Source: an uncultured Ureaplasma sp. (GTDB lineage Bacteria; Bacillota_I; Bacilli_A; Mycoplasmatales; Mycoplasmoidaceae). From it: a DNA stretch of 6,834 nt. Of the stretch, positions 1-6,803 are shown in pieces (within the stretch, counting starts at the first letter, position 1; the number at the start of each line of letters is the position of its first letter). The notes below the pieces were generated by a model. It was not told the DNA's origin. It saw nothing but the letters and a program-made list of their open reading frames with translations, and ran no database searches. The translations under genes and the position numbers were made by a program. The DNA lies in assembly GCA_949295235.1 (NCBI GenBank), contig CASFKH010000073.1:1-6834 (forward strand). Reading direction: 5' to 3'.

Positions 1-36
1 AATATTAGTATTACCAATATCGAAATAAATTTTCAT
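1..36 (-). CDS. coaX: Type III pantothenate kinase (CoaX), N-terminal fragment
   Basis: Only the first 12 codons lie in the window; the gene runs off the left edge. They read MKIYFDIGNTNI. A short beta strand followed by D-x-G-N-T-N at the extreme N-terminus is the phosphate-binding start of type III pantothenate kinases (ASKHA fold), which phosphorylate pantothenate in the first step of coenzyme A synthesis. The ATG lies 18 nt after the lon stop codon with no terminator between, so it is probably co-transcribed with lon. I see no strong Shine-Dalgarno; the stretch before the ATG has only a weak TTAGAA. The family call rests on one motif. Another ASKHA-fold protein is possible, although the DIGNTN form is most typical of CoaX. 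Confidence 0.6.
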   Translation of the reverse strand, partial: MKIYFDIGNTNI

Positions 37-54
37 GTTAGTTCTAAAATCTTA

Positions 55-2454
55 TTAATTTTTTTGTGCTAAATGTAAAGGAACATTAGTTTCATTCATA
101 ATTATAGGAGTTTTATTTTTAAATAAAAGATCATATATTTCATCATAATTTTTAATTAAATGAATTTTAATATCTTTTAAGATATATTTTGGTACATCTT
201 CTAAAAATCTTTCATCATCAATTGGAATAAATATTTCTCTAACCCCTGCACGATATGCTGAAATTGTTTTTTCTTTAACCCCACCAATAATTCCAACTTT
301 TCCTCTTAACATAATTTCACCAGTCATACTCAAATTAGTAGATACTGGAATATGAGTTAATGCTGAGATAATTGCAGTTGTCAAAGTAACCCCAGCACTT
401 GGACCATCTTTTGGAACACCACCATTTGGCACATGAACATGAATATCAATTTCACTAAATATATTTGGATTAATTCCAAAACGTTCTGCATTTGCTTTTA
501 CATAACCTAAAGCAACATTAACTGATTCATTCATAGTTTGTTCAAGATTACCAGTTATTACAACATTTCCTTTACCTTTAAAATATGTTGCTTCAATTGG
601 TAATAAATCACCACCTGCTGAAGTATATGCCATTCCATTAACAATTCCAGGAATTGTTGATTCATCTTTAATATTAATATTGAATTTCTTTTTCCCTAAA
701 TAATGTTCAACTTCTTTTGGGGTAATTAAAATTTCTTTTTTAGCATCTTTTTTTGTTAATTGATCAACTAAATATTTTCTAACAATTGTTTGAATCATTC
801 TTTCTAATTCACGAACACCAGCTTCTTGTGTGTAATAGTTGATAATATGATCAATACCATCATCAGAGAATTTTATATCATCATTTTTTAAATTTGATTC
901 ATTTAAAACTCTTTTTATTAAATGAGATTTAGCAATTTCACGTTTTTCATTAGCAGTATAACTGGATAATTCTATAATTTCTAAACGATCAATTAAAGCA
1001 TATGGAATCTGATTATAATAGTTTGCAGTTGCTACAAACATAACTTTTGATAAATCATATTCTTCTTCAATGTAATTATCACTAAAATGAGCATTTTGTT
1101 CAGGGTCTAGAATTTCAAGCATTGCACTGGCCGGATCTCCACGATGGTCACTACTCATTTTATCAATTTCATCCAACAAAAATAATGGATTAATAACACC
1201 AGCTTTTTTCATTCCCTTAATAATTCTGCCTGGCATTGCACCTAAATAAGTACGACGATGTCCTCTCAATTCAGCTTCATCTCTCACACCACCTAATGAA
1301 ACCTTAATAAAGACTTTTTCAAGAGCTTCGGAAATTGATTTTACAAGACTAGTCTTACCAACTCCAGGAGGTCCTACTAAACAAATAATTGGTCCTCTTG
1401 CATTTGGATTATTCATTTTGACTGCAAGATATTCAATAATTCTTTCTTTTACCTTTTCAATTCCATAATGATTTTTATCTAATACATTTTTTACATTTTT
1501 TAAATCATTATTATCAGTTGATTCTTGTCATCATGGTAGATTTAATAATCAATCCATATATGATTTTATTATCATTGATTCATTTGAATTTAATGCAGTT
1601 TCATATTTACTTAATTCAGATAAAATCTTTTCTCTAATATGTTTTGGGTAAGGGAATTTATCTAATTTTTTTCTAATAATATCGCTTTCATCTTCACGAC
1701 TATTAATTTCACCTAATTCTTCTTTAATTATTCTTAAACGTTCACGTAAATAAAATTCTCTTTGTTGTTTTCCTAAATTATCATTTAGTTTTTTATTAAC
1801 AGTATTATCAGCTTCAGTTGCAATATCTTTATCAACATTATCTTTAAATAATAGTTCACTAATAAAAAATAATTTTTTACTTAATACATTTGTTTCAAGT
1901 GCTAATTGCATTTTTTCAACTTCGTTTGCACCAATTCCATACAAAAAGTTATGAACAATTTTTTGATAATTCTTTTTATTATTGATATCAAGATTTATTG
2001 CTTTTTTAAATTGAGTTGGAAATCTGTCTTTATGATATTCAACAGCATATTGAAGATCATTTAAAATATTTTCAACATCTTGATCACTTAAATCTAAATC
2101 CTGTTTAATTTCAGAATATTCAATTTGATCATCAACAACTTTATCTAATTTATTCTCATCAATTTTTAATTTAACTGCTTTTATACCAACTAATTCTAAC
2201 AATAATTCCTTAGTGTCATCATTATAATAATGCTTTTTAATTTTAGCTATTGTTCCAACTTCATTAATATCTTTATAAGTTACAGTTTCGATTTTAATAT
2301 CTTTTTGACTGACTAAAATGAATTCAGATTCTTCTTCAATAATTTTATTTAATTTTTTTACTGCACTTGCACGTGCAAAAATAATTTTCATTTGAACTTC
2401 AGGTAATAATGGCATACCTCTTGAAATTATTAAAGGTAAAATGTTTTTTTTCAT
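55..2454 (-). CDS. lon: ATP-dependent protease Lon (La), complete with three UGA-Trp codons
   Basis: Homo-oligomeric AAA+ serine protease of the cytoplasm that degrades misfolded and some regulatory proteins. The frame is 799 codons plus TAA, normal for bacterial Lon. The N-terminal substrate-binding domain occupies about residues 1-200 and a helical linker about 200-300. Then comes the hallmark segment DWLLNLPWW at 301-309, whose three Trp codons (302, 308, 309) are all UGA and would split the gene under the standard code. The ATPase has Walker A GPPGVGKT (361-368) and Walker B LLDEID (426-431). The protease domain has PKDGPSAG with catalytic Ser686 and GGVKEK with Lys729, the same 43-residue spacing as E. 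coli Ser679/Lys722. All catalytic residues are present, so it should be active. The start is fixed by GGAGGA (2461-2466) six nt before the ATG. A CIRCE operator upstream implies HrcA heat-shock control. Confidence 0.97.
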
Positions 2455-2460
2455 TATATT

Positions 2461-2466
2461 TCCTCC
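2461..2466 (-). promoter_or_regulatory. Shine-Dalgarno site of lon
   Basis: GGAGGA on the minus strand, six nt before the lon ATG. It is the strongest ribosome binding site in the window and decides the lon start. Confidence 0.8.
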
Positions 2467-2484
2467 AGATTATATATTAATATT

Positions 2485-2512
2485 ATCATAAAAAAAATAT
2501 TTTAGCAATCAA
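2485..2512 (-). promoter_or_regulatory. Probable lon promoter overlapping CIRCE
   Basis: On the minus strand TTGATT (2512-2507) and TATGAT (2490-2485) are separated by 16 nt and match sigma-70-type -35 and -10 boxes at four and five of six positions. The expected start is near 2478, giving a leader of about 24 nt that holds the GGAGGA site. The -35 box lies inside the CIRCE repeat, so HrcA bound there would block RNA polymerase. The boxes are seen; their use is inferred, and a second TA-rich -10 candidate lies slightly downstream. Confidence 0.5.
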
Positions 2513-2530
2513 ATAAATAGAGTGCTAAAA
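2490..2530 (-). terminator. Probable intrinsic terminator of tig, formed by the CIRCE repeat
   Basis: Read on the minus strand just after the tig stop, the CIRCE arms extend to TTTTAGCACTC (2530-2520) and GATTGCTAAAA (2510-2500). They pair over eight bp, one C/T mismatch and two more bp around a 9-nt loop, and are followed by TA and eight T's (2497-2490). This is the architecture of a Rho-independent terminator. It lies 19 nt past the tig stop codon and before the expected lon start site. The base pairing is seen; the dual role is inferred. Confidence 0.5.
2502..2528. promoter_or_regulatory. CIRCE operator (HrcA binding site)
   Basis: TTAGCAATC, nine spacer bases, then GAGTGCTAA. The consensus is TTAGCACTC-N9-GAGTGCTAA, so 17 of the 18 arm positions match and the spacer length is exact. 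HrcA is the repressor that binds CIRCE in low-G+C Gram-positive bacteria and Mollicutes, where lon, clpB and dnaK are typical members of the regulon. It sits 48 bp upstream of the lon ATG and overlaps the probable -35 box, so lon is expected to be repressed at normal temperature and induced by heat. Confidence 0.93.
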
Positions 2531-2549
2531 TAAGATAAATTAAATATAA

Positions 2550-3866
2550 TTATTTTGTATTTTTTTCATTTAAAGAAATTAATAAATCAATTACTTTATC
2601 ATTTAATAATTGTTCTTTTATAACTTCAAATTTATTTTCTAATGATTTTTTAATTTCATCAACACTTACATTGTAAACCTTTGAAATTTTTTCTAAATAT
2701 TCATTTAAATCTTTATCGTCAACTTTTAAATTGTTATCATTAATAATTTTTTCAATAGCTAATGAATATTTTAAAGAATCCTTTGCATTTGATTCAAGGT
2801 TTTTTTCAAATTCATCCTCAGACATATTAATCATCTTTAAATATTTTGGAATATTAAGGTTTTGACGAGATAATTGTTGTTCTAAAGCTTGCTTAATACG
2901 ATATTTTTCACCATCAACTAATGATTTTGGGTATGAAGATAAATTTGTGATAGAAATTATAAAAGTAATTAAATCTTTTGATATTGCATCCTTATAATTT
3001 TGATCATATTGAGCTTGAATTTGTTGTTTTATATATTTTTTATATTCATTAACATTGTTTACATCTTTTATATTTTCATGCTTTACAAATTCATCAGTTA
3101 ATTGAGGAATTTCTTGAGATTTAATTTCATGTAAACTAACTTCAAATACTGCATTAGCACCAGCTAATTCTTTAGAATGATAATCATCAGGGAATTTTAC
3201 ATCGATCTTTCTGTTTTCACCAATTTTCATTCCAATTAATTGATCTTCAAATCCAGGAATAAATTGGTTTGATCCAATTTCAAGGCTAAAATTTTTAGCT
3301 TCTCCCCCTGGGAATTTAACATCATCTTTATAACCTGTAAAATCAATAACTGCAATATCACCTTTTTCTAAAGTTGAACCTTCAGGCTTAACATTTACTT
3401 TTTTATGATGTTTTAAAATTCTATTTATTTCTTTATCCACATCTTCATGAGATACAGTTTTATGTTTAACTGAATCTATTTTAACTGCTTTATAATCCCC
3501 TAATTCTACAACAGGGTATAAATCATATATATAAGTTAATTCAAGATTGTCCATATCAATCTTATTAATGCTAACAGATGGAACTTCAACTAACAATTCA
3601 TTACCATTTTTAAATTCATTAGTTTGTTCAATTTCAACTCTTGTTGGTTCAATAATTTTATCTAAACTACGAGTTAAAACGTCACCATTGTTTAAATGTT
3701 TTATTGCTATATCAAAAGGGACTTTTCCTTTTCTAAACCCAGCAACTGAAACATTAGCAACTAATTTTTTTTGAGTTTCCAAAATCTGTTTTTTTCATTT
3801 TTCACTATCTACACAAACTTGAAATTGAACAAATGTTTTTTCTTTTTTAAAATCTTTAATTGTCAT
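2550..3866 (-). CDS. tig: Trigger factor, ribosome-associated chaperone and peptidyl-prolyl isomerase
   Basis: Binds near the ribosome exit tunnel and shields nascent chains. The frame has 438 codons plus TAA, the usual family size. The N-terminal ribosome-binding domain carries the signature GFRKGKVP at residues 43-50 (GFRxGxxP in the family). An FKBP-type isomerase domain spans about 168-250 and includes IPGFEDQLIGM around 203-213. The rest is the helical C-terminal chaperone domain. Codon 24 is UGA (3795-3797), read as Trp; a standard-code reading would start after it and lose part of the ribosome-binding domain. The start ATG at 3866 has GAGGTGA five nt upstream. It lies 47 bp after the preceding gene, with a possible -10 box in the gap, and 95 bp before lon. 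The order of a helical protein, tig and lon matches what I recall for M. genitalium and M. pneumoniae. Confidence 0.95.
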
Positions 3867-3887
3867 ACTTTCACCTCATATATTTTA

Positions 3888-3893
3888 ATTATA
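3888..3893 (-). promoter_or_regulatory. Possible -10 box of an internal tig promoter
   Basis: A perfect TATAAT on the minus strand between the upstream gene and tig. It would start a transcript near 3881, leaving a leader of about 15 nt that still holds the GAGGTGA ribosome binding site (3871-3877). I see no convincing -35 box, and there is no terminator in the 47-bp gap. tig is therefore probably also read from the upstream DUF402 promoter. Confidence 0.35.
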
Positions 3894-3913
3894 AACTTAG
3901 TTTATTATTTTTT

Positions 3914-4717
3914 TTAATTTAAACATTCTTGCTTTTCAATATATTCAACAATTTTGTATATTATTTTTTCATCATTATTTAAATTAGAAAATTCAACTTC
4001 TTCAAAATTCATAAATTTATTAATAATCTTAACTACTGAATATGCGAATGAGTCAATTGATGAAAAAGGGAACTCAGGAAAATAATAATTTGCGCAACAT
4101 TCAACAATGTTTGAGCAAAAATTAGCAACAACTTGGTCTTTATTAACAATATTTGCAATTTTATCTAAAGCTAATTTATACTTATTCAAATATTCACTGT
4201 CCCGATAAGTTAATGTATTAACAACTACATCATTATTTACATTAAAATTATAAAAAATAAAATTTTTATCAATCCCCTCTGCTGCTAACGAATCAAGAAT
4301 TAAAAATTTATCTTCATTACTAATTTTATTAGATTGTAATCATAATTGAATTATAGGAAAATGTTTATCACTCAATTGTGATCCATATTTTTGAATAAAA
4401 AGCTCAAAAATGAATATATTAAAATTATCATTAACAAAAATGTTACTTAACATTTCATCCATACTCATTTTTTTAACACTTTCATCAATTGTTAAAAATT
4501 TTAATTCACGTTTATAGCTAAATAACATATCACTCATTAATTCTTCATAATTAAAAGGGATATATGGTTGGTCAAGTTCTTCTTCAAGTCTTTGAATTGC
4601 TAAAACATATTTTTTGTTTTGTCAATCATCTACAATTTTTTTAATTAATTCATCATAATATTTTTTAATATCATCTGTTTCTTCAACTCTTTGGATTGAT
4701 TTAATATTTTTGTTCAT
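3914..4717 (-). CDS. DUF3196-like helical protein of unknown function
   Basis: The continuous 267-residue reading appears only under code 4: UGA codons at residues 34 (DDWQ) and 134 (QLWLQ) are read as Trp. The protein looks cytoplasmic and largely helical, with no signal peptide or membrane segment. The N-terminal region, YYDELIKKIVDDWQNKKY, then VLAIQRLEEELDQPYIP and NYEELM, has the repeat-like helix pattern and the E-E-L-x-x-P-Y-I-P turn I associate with DUF3196 proteins. As I recall, these include the M. pneumoniae protein encoded just upstream of tig. That family is unconfirmed here and has no known activity. The start ATG has AAGGA five nt upstream. It lies two nt after the stop of the DUF402 gene, so the ribosome binding site sits inside that gene and translational coupling is likely. 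The location suggests a link with protein folding or translation, which is only inference. Confidence 0.85.
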
Positions 4718-4719
4718 AT

Positions 4720-5289
4720 TTATCCTTTATTATTTTTAATTAATGAATTTAAATAATCAAAGTTCATTAATTTTTGAAATTCATTATTTTCTAATTTATT
4801 GATTAATTCCTTTTCAACATTAAGAATAATTTTAACTAATTCATCAGGATAATTAAATTTAGTAATATTTGATTCAAATTCTTTCATATCCACCTCAATT
4901 CATGTTCCATCATAATTAATTCTAAAATCAAGATCAAAATCATAATATTTAATAGCAGCTTCTTCAAAGATAAAAGGACAACTAATATTTATATAACCTG
5001 AAAAACGGTTGAATTGGTCAATATTAATAATAAAGTTATATCATTCATTGGGATAAAAAAATCAAAACGATTTCTTTTGAATCTTAGAACAAAAACAACG
5101 TATTGATTCTTCTTCACTTGTAATAACCCGAGAATTTTGCAAATTTAATACAACTAATTCATTTGAAGAATAAATAACTTTTGGATATTCTCAGATTCGA
5201 TACAATCATCTTTTATATTTATAAGCATGTACCATTAAACGATCTGATATGTCAATATTTTTTTTCTTAAAATTAATGTTAAAAATCAT
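4720..5289 (-). CDS. DUF402 family protein, probable nucleoside tri/diphosphate phosphatase
   Basis: A 189-residue gene invisible under the standard code because five UGA codons (residues 28, 33, 76, 83, 130) encode its Trp residues. The family pattern is clear: HAYKYKRWLYRIWEYPKVI near the N-terminus (compare SYKHDG-x-x-HR-x-W), then FWFFYPNEWYNFI (75-87), YINISCPFIFEEAAIKYYD (99-117), the acidic DFDLDF (117-122), EVDMKEFE (132-139) and FNYPDEL (145-151). DUF402 proteins such as S. aureus Ntdp hydrolyse nucleoside tri- and diphosphates with divalent metal. The conserved Tyr/Asn/Asp positions (Y84, N101, D117, D119, D121, D134) are retained, so activity is plausible. The C-terminal tail does not resemble the usual family end. 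A perfect TATAAT ends six nt before the ATG and there is no Shine-Dalgarno, suggesting a leaderless mRNA. It is the first gene of a likely operon with the DUF3196-like gene and tig. Confidence 0.9.
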
Positions 5290-5295
5290 ATTTTT

Positions 5296-5301
5296 ATTAT
5301 A
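5296..5301 (-). promoter_or_regulatory. -10 box of the DUF402 gene promoter, likely leaderless
   Basis: A perfect TATAAT on the minus strand with only six nt (AAAAAT) before the ATG at 5289. A normal -10 to start-site distance puts the first transcribed base at, or within a base or two of, the A of the start codon. It lies after the infA terminator, so it would begin a new unit. The -35 region is only T-rich (TTTTAT near 5324-5319). Confidence 0.55.
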
Positions 5302-5338
5302 TCTATTTATTCTAAAAAATAAAATGCTTATTTATTAT

Positions 5339-5372
5339 AAAAAATAAAAGAAAATGATTTCTCACTTTCTTT
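5339..5372 (-). terminator. Intrinsic terminator of the rpsD-infA unit
   Basis: On the minus strand AAAGAAAGTGA (5372-5362) pairs with TCATTTTCTTT (5357-5347) over 11 bp including one G-U pair. The loop is GAAA, a stable GNRA tetraloop, and the tail is TATTTTTT. The 5' arm begins at the second base of the infA stop codon. It separates infA from the promoter of the DUF402 gene. Confidence 0.8.
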
Positions 5373-5586
5373 ATTTATAACGGTAACTTATTATTCCCCT
5401 TGTTAAATCATATGGACTAATTTCAACATCAACTTTATCACCTGGTAATACTCTAATTGAGTTAACTTTCATTTTACCAGATAATGAACAATCAATTGAT
5501 AATCCATTTTCAAGATTTACTTTAAACTTTGATCCAGGAAATACATCAATTATAGTACCAATCATTTTTATCTTATCATTAGCCAT
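5371..5586 (-). CDS. infA: Translation initiation factor IF-1
   Basis: A 71-residue single OB-fold (S1-like) protein, the usual IF-1 length. IF-1 binds the A site of the 30S subunit during initiation. Near-invariant family segments are present: [25 protein letters not shown] and the C-terminal SPYDLTRG followed by YRYK. The frame can be extended four codons to a TTG at 5598, but I choose the ATG at 5586 (MANDK...). GAGGT (5592-5596) lies five nt before it, and IF-1 proteins normally begin this way. It follows rpsD by 21 bp, so the two are almost certainly co-transcribed, and a strong terminator follows at once. In most Firmicutes and Mollicutes infA lies in the large ribosomal protein cluster next to map, so this position is atypical. 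Confidence 0.95.
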   Translation of the reverse strand: MANDKIKMIGTIIDVFPGSKFKVNLENGLSIDCSLSGKMKVNSIRVLPGDKVDVEISPYDLTRGIISYRYK

Positions 5587-5607
5587 TTCAAACCTCAATC
5601 AAAAATA

Positions 5608-6210
5608 TTATAGAAGACGGTTAAATCATTCAACAATATATGATTCATTAATATTTTCTGGCAATTCAGAACGTTCAGGTAATCTTATATATTCAGCTGA
5701 TTTATTATCTTTATTTAATTTAACAAATTCAGCCGCCGATCTATTTACGTTGCAAATAATTGCTAAATTTTTAGATTTTTCATTAATTTCAATTACATCA
5801 CCAACATTTAAAATAATTGATGGAATATTAACTTTCTTTCCATTAACTAGAACATGTCCATGATTAATAATTTGTCTTGCACTTCTACGAGTTGGTGCAA
5901 GTGCAGCTCTATACAATAGAGAGTCAAGTCTTGATTCAAGAACTTGTAATAGATTTAAAGTTGTAGCACCATGTCTTTTTTTAGCAATTATAAAGAATCT
6001 TCTAAATTGACGGTCATTTAAACCATAAAGATACATTAATTTTTGTTTTTCTTGTAATTGTTGACCATAGTTTGATAATTTTACTCTTTTTGATCCATGT
6101 TGTCCAGGAGGAGTGGTTCTTTGTTTACCTTTATTAAATTCTTTATTGTTTTCCAATAATGAAAAACCTAATCTACGTGATTTTCTATATATACTTCCAG
6201 TATAACGCAT
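5608..6210 (-). CDS. rpsD: 30S ribosomal protein S4
   Basis: S4 is a primary 16S rRNA-binding protein that nucleates assembly of the 30S body and lines the mRNA entry tunnel. The full reading is 200 residues, typical of bacterial S4. Residue 195 is UGA, and reading it as Trp gives the natural end VEWFNRLL before TAA; a standard-code reading drops the last six residues. The N-terminus (MRYTGSIYRKSRRLGFSL) leads to RTTPPGQHG (31-39), and the S4 RNA-binding domain covers about 92-150 (SRLDSLLYRAALAPTRRSAR, then HGHVLVNGKKV). There is no N-terminal Cys cluster, so it is the zinc-free form. AAGGAAAG precedes the ATG. A long structured leader upstream suggests autoregulation by S4, as known for rpsD in Bacillus. 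infA follows 21 bp downstream. Confidence 0.97.
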
Positions 6211-6232
6211 ATTTTTTTCTTTCCTTAAATAT

Positions 6233-6370
6233 AAAAAAATAAAATGTCACATTAATCCTTAATATTTCATTGCATATAAAAGTTTTCAGTTTATCAGCAT
6301 ACTTACTAACTAAATTAATGGAAATTATGCACTGATTAATATTAATATTAATTTGCTGAGTGACATTTTA
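6233..6370 (-). promoter_or_regulatory. Structured rpsD leader RNA, probable S4-responsive attenuator
   Basis: Minus-strand arms TAAAATGTCAC (6370-6360) and GTGACATTTTA (6250-6240) form a perfect 11-bp closing helix. Seven T's follow (6239-6233), and the rpsD ribosome binding site begins about 6 nt further on. Between the arms TCAGCA (6359-6354) can pair with TGCTGA (6299-6294), and TGCATA (6331-6326) with TATGCA (6276-6271); together they would cross as a pseudoknot. TCAGT (6335-6331) and ACTGA (6290-6286) give an alternative pairing. The closing helix plus T-run resembles a terminator with a very large structured loop. Firmicute rpsD leaders are known S4 targets, so S4 control is the natural reading. 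The pairings are seen; ligand and mechanism are inferred. Confidence 0.6.
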
Positions 6371-6375
6371 ATTTT

Positions 6376-6381
6376 ATAATA
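6376..6381 (-). promoter_or_regulatory. Possible -10 box of the rpsD promoter
   Basis: TATTAT on the minus strand (an overlapping alternative is TATAAA at 6378-6373). Either would start transcription at or just inside the 5' arm of the leader's closing helix, which fits a transcript that begins with that helix. No clear -35 box is visible in this very AT-rich stretch. Confidence 0.35.
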
Positions 6382-6410
6382 TTTTGATCAAATATAAATT
6401 AATTTATATA

Positions 6411-6461
6411 AAAATATGATTATTTTATTGATTTTTAACTATTAAATAATAAAATATAATC
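6411..6461 (-). terminator. Weak AT-only hairpin after the short ORF, possible terminator
   Basis: On the minus strand GATTA-TA-TTTTATT pairs with AATAAAATAATC (6429-6418) over 12 bp with a 2-nt bulge. The loop contains a further TTTAA/TTAAA pairing, and the hairpin is followed by ATATTTTT. It lies 6 nt beyond the stop of the 6467-6673 ORF and before the rpsD promoter. All but the outermost pairs are A-U, so stability is low and chance pairing is possible. Confidence 0.3.
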
Positions 6462-6466
6462 TTTTT

Positions 6467-6673
6467 TTACTTATCTGAAAGATTACCATCATTTTGAAAA
6501 ATATTTAAATTATATTCACTATTTGGATCAAAAATACTAGTTTGAACATCAGTTAAATTAATAGTGTTTGAACCATTATTATTGCTATTGTTATTATCAT
6601 TATCTTTAAGTTTATAAGCAACTTCAGTTAGTACAATTACCCGTACAGAAACTGCTAAAAATGTAAAAGCCAA
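6467..6673 (-). CDS. Short hypothetical membrane-anchored, Asn-rich ORF; possible gene remnant
   Basis: From the TTG at 6673 the frame gives 68 residues. It stays open upstream to a TAG at 6730-6728, adding LFLFLLLGIDKKIFN, but has no ATG and no ribosome binding site. The product would have hydrophobic stretches (LFLFLLL, then LAFTFLAVSVRVIVLTEVAY), a low-complexity linker DNDNNNSNNNGSN, and a polar tail ending NLSDK. This fits a small membrane protein with an extracytoplasmic tail. In the overlapping frame, read with code 4, a run such as KILRKNLEYYLIFIPI is open from about 6786 and continues past 6640. A frameshift may therefore join the two frames, and this could be the broken end of a larger gene. 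I do not recognise a family. Confidence 0.35.
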   Translation of the reverse strand: MAFTFLAVSVRVIVLTEVAYKLKDNDNNNSNNNGSNTINLTDVQTSIFDPNSEYNLNIFQNDGNLSDK

Positions 6674-6803
6674 ATTGAAAATTTTTTTGTCAATACCAAG
6701 TAATAGGAATAAAAATAAGATAATATTCTAAATTTTTTCTTAAAATCTTATTATTTTGTAAAATTTTTCAACTTTTATCATTTATTTATTATGAGGTAAA
6801 AGT

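Noticed and set aside
1417..1551. Apparent break of lon into two genes or a pseudogene
   Set aside because: The three in-frame stops are UGA at conserved Trp positions (DWLLNLPWW), and the frame continues without a shift, so the gene is intact under code 4.
3547..3774. 75-codon plus-strand open frame inside tig
   Set aside because: It lies wholly on the opposite strand of the trigger factor N-terminal coding region, has no ribosome binding site and shows no recognisable family; it is a shadow.
3891..3915. Hairpin ATAAACTTAGTTTAT followed by T's on the plus strand, resembling a terminator
   Set aside because: No plus-strand gene ends here, and on the minus strand the hairpin lacks a T-run. 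It overlaps the TATAAT before tig, and short AT-only palindromes are common at this base composition.
5587..5598. Longer infA start at TTG 5598
   Set aside because: The ribosome binding site GAGGT lies inside this extension, five nt before the ATG at 5586, and IF-1 proteins begin at the equivalent of that ATG.
6392..6409. 18-bp perfect AT palindrome upstream of the rpsD promoter
   Set aside because: It contains only A and T, which makes chance palindromes likely, and has no partner copy or known operator match. It could be a regulator site, but nothing supports that.
6688..6693. TTGACA on the minus strand as a -35 box
   Set aside because: No -10-like hexamer occurs 16-18 nt downstream, and it lies within the possible coding frame of the short membrane ORF.
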